DNA from: Candidatus Nanohaloarchaea archaeon
GTDB taxonomy: Archaea > EX4484-52 > GLR71
DNA length: 8,607 nt
Direction: 5' to 3'
NCBI GenBank assembly: GCA_030636885.1
Contig: DAOVVY010000029.1
Span: 1 to 8,607 of the forward strand
This document shows positions 5,681-8,607 of this stretch, piece after piece. The stretch's first letter is position 1, and each line of letters begins with the position of its first letter. The position numbers and the translations under genes were made by a program. Below the pieces are notes generated by a model. The model was not told where the DNA came from. It saw nothing but the letters and a program-made list of their open reading frames with translations, and did no database searches.

Positions 5681-6664
5681 ATGGACCGAAAAAGAATAGC
5701 TATCGCATTGATGTTTTCCATCCTGACTTTTATGGTAATTACAGGTTCAGGCCTAAGTTATGAACTCCCTGAAGGCCTCATAAAGATAACAGAATACAAC
5801 CAGCAATACATAACAGATTTCGTCAAAGATATATCGTTGCCAATAGCGTTCCTTGCAGGAATATTAAGTTTCCTGTCTCCCTGCATATTACCGTTTCTTC
5901 CCGCATATTTCTCATACACATTCAAAGAGAAGACAAGCATATCAAAGATGACCATGATATTCTTTTCAGGGTTCAGCTCAGTCTTTGTGTTGATGGGACT
6001 TGGCGCAAGCTACCTTGGTAAGACCCTTGCCATGTTCCAGCAGGATTATTCAGTATTGATAGTCATCTCAGGCATTTTCATATTGATATTCGGGATCATG
6101 TCATTTTTCGGCAAAGGTTTCTCATCCCTCATAAAAAACGATAAGAAACGAAGAGATGACCCTGCCGGTGTATTCATGTTCGGCATGTTTTTTGCAATAG
6201 GCTGGACCGCATGCCTCGGGCCGATCCTTGCAGGGATATTGTCCATTGCGACAATACTTGGCAATTACTATTATGCCGGACTCTTGATGCTGTCCTATTC
6301 ACTTGGGATCTTTGTACCATTGATTGTGATGTCTGTCTTGTACGACAGACTGAACCTTTCACAGAATAAACTTTTCAAGGGCAGACAGTATAAGTTTGAT
6401 ATATTCGGGAAACATATAGAGCTTCATTCGGGAAACATCATCTCCGGCCTGCTTCTCATGCTGGTAGGGATCGTTTTTATCTTATATCAGGGAACTTATC
6501 TTGTCAATTCATTTGACCCTGCCGGAACAAAACAATCCTTCTATGACCTGCAGAATTATCTTATATCAATACCTGACATATATTTCACCATCATCAATTA
6601 CATAGGATACGGAATTGTTCTGATTCTCGCATATAGATTGATATCAAAGATGAGAAAAAAATAG
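5681..6664 (+). CDS. ccdA: CcdA-type transmembrane thiol-disulfide carrier
   Basis: This is a 327-residue membrane protein. A hydrophobic N-terminal segment (about 6-24) is probably a signal peptide. A short external loop leads to the CcdA core, with reactive cysteines in LSPC (C68) followed by ILPFLPAY, and in GWTAC (C178) followed by LGPILAGIL. These are the standard positions of the CcdA/DsbD cysteine pair that carries electrons from cytoplasmic thioredoxin across the membrane. Beyond the core there are further helices and an extra C-terminal helix at about 300-322. It is the last gene of the block. It differs clearly from its upstream neighbour, having no external thioredoxin-like domain and a different motif around the second cysteine. 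Two carriers may serve different partners. A role in cytochrome c maturation is possible for the family, but no CXXCH protein is visible here. Confidence 0.88.
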   Translation: MDRKRIAIALMFSILTFMVITGSGLSYELPEGLIKITEYNQQYITDFVKDISLPIAFLAGILSFLSPCILPFLPAYFSYTFKEKTSISKMTMIFFSGFSSVFVLMGLGASYLGKTLAMFQQDYSVLIVISGIFILIFGIMSFFGKGFSSLIKNDKKRRDDPAGVFMFGMFFAIGWTACLGPILAGILSIATILGNYYYAGLLMLSYSLGIFVPLIVMSVLYDRLNLSQNKLFKGRQYKFDIFGKHIELHSGNIISGLLLMLVGIVFILYQGTYLVNSFDPAGTKQSFYDLQNYLISIPDIYFTIINYIGYGIVLILAYRLISKMRKK

Positions 6665-6673
6665 AAAACAATA

Positions 6674-6699
6674 ATTGATTAAATAATCCCTCAATCAAT
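6674..6699. terminator. Inverted repeat between convergent genes
   Basis: ATTGATT (6674-6680) and AATCAAT (6693-6699) are exact reverse complements around a 12-base loop. The repeat lies just after the ccdA stop and overlaps the last codons of the minus-strand gene. A two-way terminator is plausible, but there is no long T-run beside it. Confidence 0.35.
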
Positions 6700-7095
6700 A
6701 TAATCAAGAGTCATTTGATGAGAATCTAATGTGTTCCCAGACCACTCTTCACATATTTCAACCCGCACCATTCCATCATTTGAAAAACCAAGCTCTTTAG
6801 CACTAACTTCCCTACCCAAATGTTCCAGAGCATCAATTGCAAAATGATAATTAGAATCAAATTCTGCAATACTGCACAGTCCCTCATAAAGTCCTGTATC
6901 TTTCCAGAATTCAACAAGATCAAGGCGCCCTTTCAACCCTTTATTTCTCTGATACTCCAAAGACATAGCCATAGGAATCCTAAAAATAATACTTACATAA
7001 TCAGTACCTAAAAGTTCATCATCAGTTGTATCAGGTCCTGCATTTTCAATCACAATCTGACTTAAGTACTTATCTAACAATTCATCCATGCTCAT
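6691..7095 (-). CDS. Acidic soluble protein of unknown function
   Basis: From ATG 7095 the protein has 134 residues, is acidic, and has no signal peptide or membrane helix. I do not recognise a family. Visible features are an N-terminal helix (DELLDKYLSQIV), a mixed middle part containing EFWKDTG, and a strand near the C-terminus reading MVRVEICEEW. The start is uncertain: GTG 7107, ATG 7095 and ATG 7089 are in frame and none has a good ribosome site. An AT-rich TATA-like box at 7113-7120 would place the transcript start near 7090, favouring 7095 or 7089. The gene runs toward ccdA, so it is not part of that operon. Confidence 0.65.
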   Translation of the reverse strand: MSMDELLDKYLSQIVIENAGPDTTDDELLGTDYVSIIFRIPMAMSLEYQRNKGLKGRLDLVEFWKDTGLYEGLCSIAEFDSNYHFAIDALEHLGREVSAKELGFSNDGMVRVEICEEWSGNTLDSHQMTLDYID

Positions 7096-7112
7096 TAATA
7101 CATACACAACAA

Positions 7113-7120
7113 TTTTAAAA
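7113..7120 (-). promoter_or_regulatory. TATA-like box of the acidic protein gene
   Basis: TTTTAAAA, extended by further T on the minus strand, lies 22-27 bases before the two candidate ATG starts. This predicts a leaderless or very short leader. Confidence 0.35.
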
Positions 7121-7204
7121 AAGTATGTTAATTACAAAATAGAATCATATTTATCTGCCCGACACACATAAATAAATTAAAAACAAAAATATAATACATA
7201 AAAA

Positions 7205-7210
7205 GGTGAT
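7205..7210 (+). promoter_or_regulatory. Ribosome binding site of the small membrane protein gene
   Basis: GGTGAT at 7205-7210, six bases before ATG 7217, is the same strong site used in the cysteine block. A TATA-like ATAAATAAATT at 7169-7179 could place the transcript start near 7200. Confidence 0.5.
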
Positions 7211-7216
7211 TTTACC

Positions 7217-7420
7217 ATGGATTTTGAAGAAAGATTGCGCAAGTTAGACGTGCTTGACATAGGTCTCCTAAAACTGACAATGATAGCTTTTGCTTTTTTT
7301 ATCGTTGCTTTTTCACCCGAAGTTGCTAATTGGATTCAGTCAACAAATTATCTTGTATTTTTAGCAATATCTATACTGGCTGCAGCAAGACCTGTGTATC
7401 GGTTCTATATAGAGAAATAA
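7217..7420 (+). CDS. Small two-helix membrane protein
   Basis: This 67-residue protein opens with a charged amphipathic segment, DFEERLRKLDVLDIGLLK (about 2-19), then has two hydrophobic helices near 19-36 and 45-60, and ends in RPVYRFYIEK. No cysteine or catalytic motif is present. I recall small proteins with a similar KLxVxDIxLxK start and a short basic end in DPANN-type genomes, but I cannot name a family and its function is unknown. The strong ribosome site supports a real gene. It stands alone, divergent from the acidic protein gene. Confidence 0.7.
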   Translation: MDFEERLRKLDVLDIGLLKLTMIAFAFFIVAFSPEVANWIQSTNYLVFLAISILAAARPVYRFYIEK

Positions 7421-7450
7421 AAGAATTACATATACTTAGCAATTCTTACC

Positions 7451-7514
7451 TTTCTTGAGGAGTTATATACACAATTATACACCCTCAAGAAATAAACTTA
7501 TTTTATTTTTTTTA
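7451..7514 (+). terminator. Stem-loop and T-tract after the two-helix gene
   Basis: TTTCTTGAGG (7451-7460) and CCTCAAGAAA (7483-7492) are exact reverse complements with 10-base arms and a 22-base loop. A T-rich tract follows, including eight T at 7506-7513. It lies 30 bases after the stop at 7420. Termination is the simplest reading. A small GGGCA/TGCCC hairpin at 7520-7537 follows it. Confidence 0.55.
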
Positions 7515-7555
7515 AATATGGGCATAAACCTTTGCCCCTACACAGAATATACTAA

Positions 7556-7563
7556 TTATAAAT
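7556..7563 (+). promoter_or_regulatory. TATA box of the three-helix gene
   Basis: TTATAAAT lies with its centre about 26 bases before ATG 7586. That predicts transcription starting at this ATG, a leaderless mRNA, and favours 7586 over the in-frame ATG at 7577. Confidence 0.45.
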
Positions 7564-7585
7564 ACAACAAAAACTAATGAGAATC

Positions 7586-7828
7586 ATGAGCGAACTATAC
7601 TTAATATTAGGAATTCTATTAATTATTCTAATTCTTGCGTTCATATTCATCAAAAAAAAGAATAAAAAAGAACCAGACCACAATGTCTACATCATTATTG
7701 GCATAGTATTTTTAGTCATGAGTCTTGGAAACTCATCAAGCAGTAGTCTATGGTTCTTAGGACTCTTATTCTTGATAATTGGATTAATTGAGAAATTAAA
7801 AGAGAAAAAGACAAAATCAAAAAATTGA
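7586..7828 (+). CDS. Small three-helix membrane protein
   Basis: From ATG 7586 the protein has 80 residues with three hydrophobic helices at about 3-23, 34-48 and 55-69. A lysine-rich loop (about 24-30) separates the first two and a lysine-rich tail ends the chain. A run of five serines lies between helices 2 and 3. There are no cysteines or recognised motifs, and I cannot assign a family. The start is chosen by the TATA box position; ATG 7577 would add MRI. By the positive-inside rule the lysine loop and tail would be cytoplasmic. It converges on pyrF. Confidence 0.65.
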   Translation: MSELYLILGILLIILILAFIFIKKKNKKEPDHNVYIIIGIVFLVMSLGNSSSSSLWFLGLLFLIIGLIEKLKEKKTKSKN

Positions 7829-7855
7829 ATGATTTAACAATGTTATATTTTGTAT

Positions 7856-7889
7856 AAAAAAAGAATCATTTCTGAAATAAAAATCAGAA
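7856..7889 (-). terminator. Stem-loop and T-tract after pyrF
   Basis: Read on the minus strand after the pyrF stop, TTCTGA and TCAGAA (7889-7884 and 7875-7870) form a perfect six-base stem with an eight-base loop. Seven T follow at 7862-7856. This is a good terminator layout in the gap between two convergent genes. Confidence 0.5.
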
Positions 7890-7900
7890 TAAAATAAAAT

Positions 7901-8607
7901 CTAAGCCACCTGCCGAACATAAGGCGACATATTCTGTAACATTTTATGAGCTGCATCAGTTCTCATAACAGGAGTAACCTCAACGCCAGCTTTTATTTGT
8001 TCTGGTGTCCGAGGATCAGTTATTGCTCTTCCAGCAATAACTAAATTTGAACCATTTTGAATAGCTTCAGCGGCACTAATAGTCCTTTTCTGATCCAGTC
8101 CAGCAGGAGTACTCCCTAATGTAACTCCCGGAGTTCCATAAAATGTATTAGATGGGAGCATAGAAGTCATATATTCAAGATCTAATGCAGAACATATAAT
8201 CCCATCAAGCCCAGCCTTAACACTCAAATTGGCAAGATGGTACACTTCTCTCTGTATTATATCTGTCAAATTATGTTCTTTAAGCAAACTATTGAAGTCT
8301 TGCTGCAATATATTATCATCTTTTTTCATCTCTGCATATTTACGAAAGTCAACATCTTCCAATCCAGGAAACAATGGCTGATAAGTCTCAAGAAACCTTG
8401 CCAGATCAAGACTTGTCAATATTGTTACTCCTAATATCTTCAAATTTAGTTTCTTAATATTTTCTTTTTGAACATATTTTTTTACACCTTCAACTGCACC
8501 AACCATACCATCATAACCAGCAGTAGTATGCACATTAAACATATCAACACCATATTCAATAGCTAATTGTGCTGCTGCCTCAGAAGCATCTTCTATAGTA
8601 TTCTTAA
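7901..8607 (-). CDS. pyrF: Orotidine 5'-phosphate decarboxylase, N-terminal part missing
   Basis: The frame stays open to the right edge, giving 234 residues to the stop at 7901. PyrF converts orotidine monophosphate to UMP, the last step of pyrimidine nucleotide synthesis in the cytoplasm. Family marks in order are: an NT near the N-terminal edge (the end of the usual DIPNT motif), YGVDMFNVHTTAG, ILGVTILTSLD, AGLDGIICSALD, TPGV, and GRAITD with the phosphate-binding glycine-arginine. The catalytic Lys/Asp array (DxKxxD) would lie beyond the right edge. The stretch between LTSLD and VYHLANLSVKAGLDG is about 50 residues, clearly longer than in the typical short enzyme, so there seems to be an insertion of about 30-35 residues. 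No link to the cysteine system is visible. Confidence 0.9.
   Translation of the reverse strand, partial: KNTIEDASEAAAQLAIEYGVDMFNVHTTAGYDGMVGAVEGVKKYVQKENIKKLNLKILGVTILTSLDLARFLETYQPLFPGLEDVDFRKYAEMKKDDNILQQDFNSLLKEHNLTDIIQREVYHLANLSVKAGLDGIICSALDLEYMTSMLPSNTFYGTPGVTLGSTPAGLDQKRTISAAEAIQNGSNLVIAGRAITDPRTPEQIKAGVEVTPVMRTDAAHKMLQNMSPYVRQVA

Noticed and set aside
7520..7537. GGGCA/TGCCC hairpin as an independent RNA element
   Set aside because: Five-base arms with an eight-base loop directly after a better terminator are not enough to claim a separate element.
6665..8607. Codon-use break suggesting the left block was transferred from elsewhere
   Set aside because: Ile codons sampled by eye in pyrF include many ATA as in the left block, and the GGTGAT ribosome site occurs on both sides. 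I see no firm break without a computed comparison.

Overview
The window looks archaeal. Several starts are preceded by GGTGAT-type Shine-Dalgarno sites, and TTTATATA-like TATA boxes sit about 25 bases before predicted transcript starts. In at least two cases (BlaI-like gene, gene at 7586) that spacing predicts a leaderless mRNA. The bases are AT-rich and the genes are tightly packed. The small two- and three-helix membrane proteins on the right are of a kind I associate with DPANN-type archaea, but I cannot fix the lineage from this sequence.

Left block (1-1682, minus strand). A BlaI/MecI/CopY-family repressor (1308-1682) is followed by a short M56-like membrane metallopeptidase (543-1286) that lacks any sensor domain. 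Beyond it lies a four-helix membrane protein with a CCAHH motif (445 to the left edge, 3' end missing), which has its own TATA box.

Control region (1683-1819). Two divergent TATA boxes flank a perfect inverted repeat with 8-base arms (1719-1739). A second perfect inverted repeat with 7-base arms (1746-1764) lies just downstream of the plus-strand TATA box. The layout predicts that the repressor controls both itself and the plus-strand genes.

Central block (1820-6664, plus strand). Six genes are all predicted to be exported or membrane-bound, and nearly all are built around cysteines: an 80-residue secreted three-cysteine protein; a 273-residue membrane-anchored protein with a CxxCC...CGCAH domain; a 74-residue membrane tether; a membrane-anchored protein with three tandem thioredoxin-like domains; a DUF411-like/thioredoxin-like domain fused to a DsbD-type transporter; and a second CcdA-type transporter. 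The 273- and 74-residue proteins end in almost the same tail, LPxMVGGC, with cysteine as the last residue. I read the block as an electron-relay system. The two CcdA/DsbD proteins would carry reducing power across the membrane, the thioredoxin domains would pass it on, and the terminal cysteines and CGCAH domain would be the clients or metal-binding parts. The CopY-like regulator, CCAHH protein and DUF411-like domain suggest metal (perhaps copper or mercury) or thiol stress. That reading is inference.

Right block (6665-8607). A convergent unknown acidic protein (minus) is followed by two small membrane proteins (plus) and the 3' part of pyrF (minus), which runs off the right edge. It shows no obvious link to the cysteine system. 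The gaps hold candidate promoters and stem-loop/T-tract terminators. I saw no tRNA, rRNA, CRISPR array, transposase or integrase.
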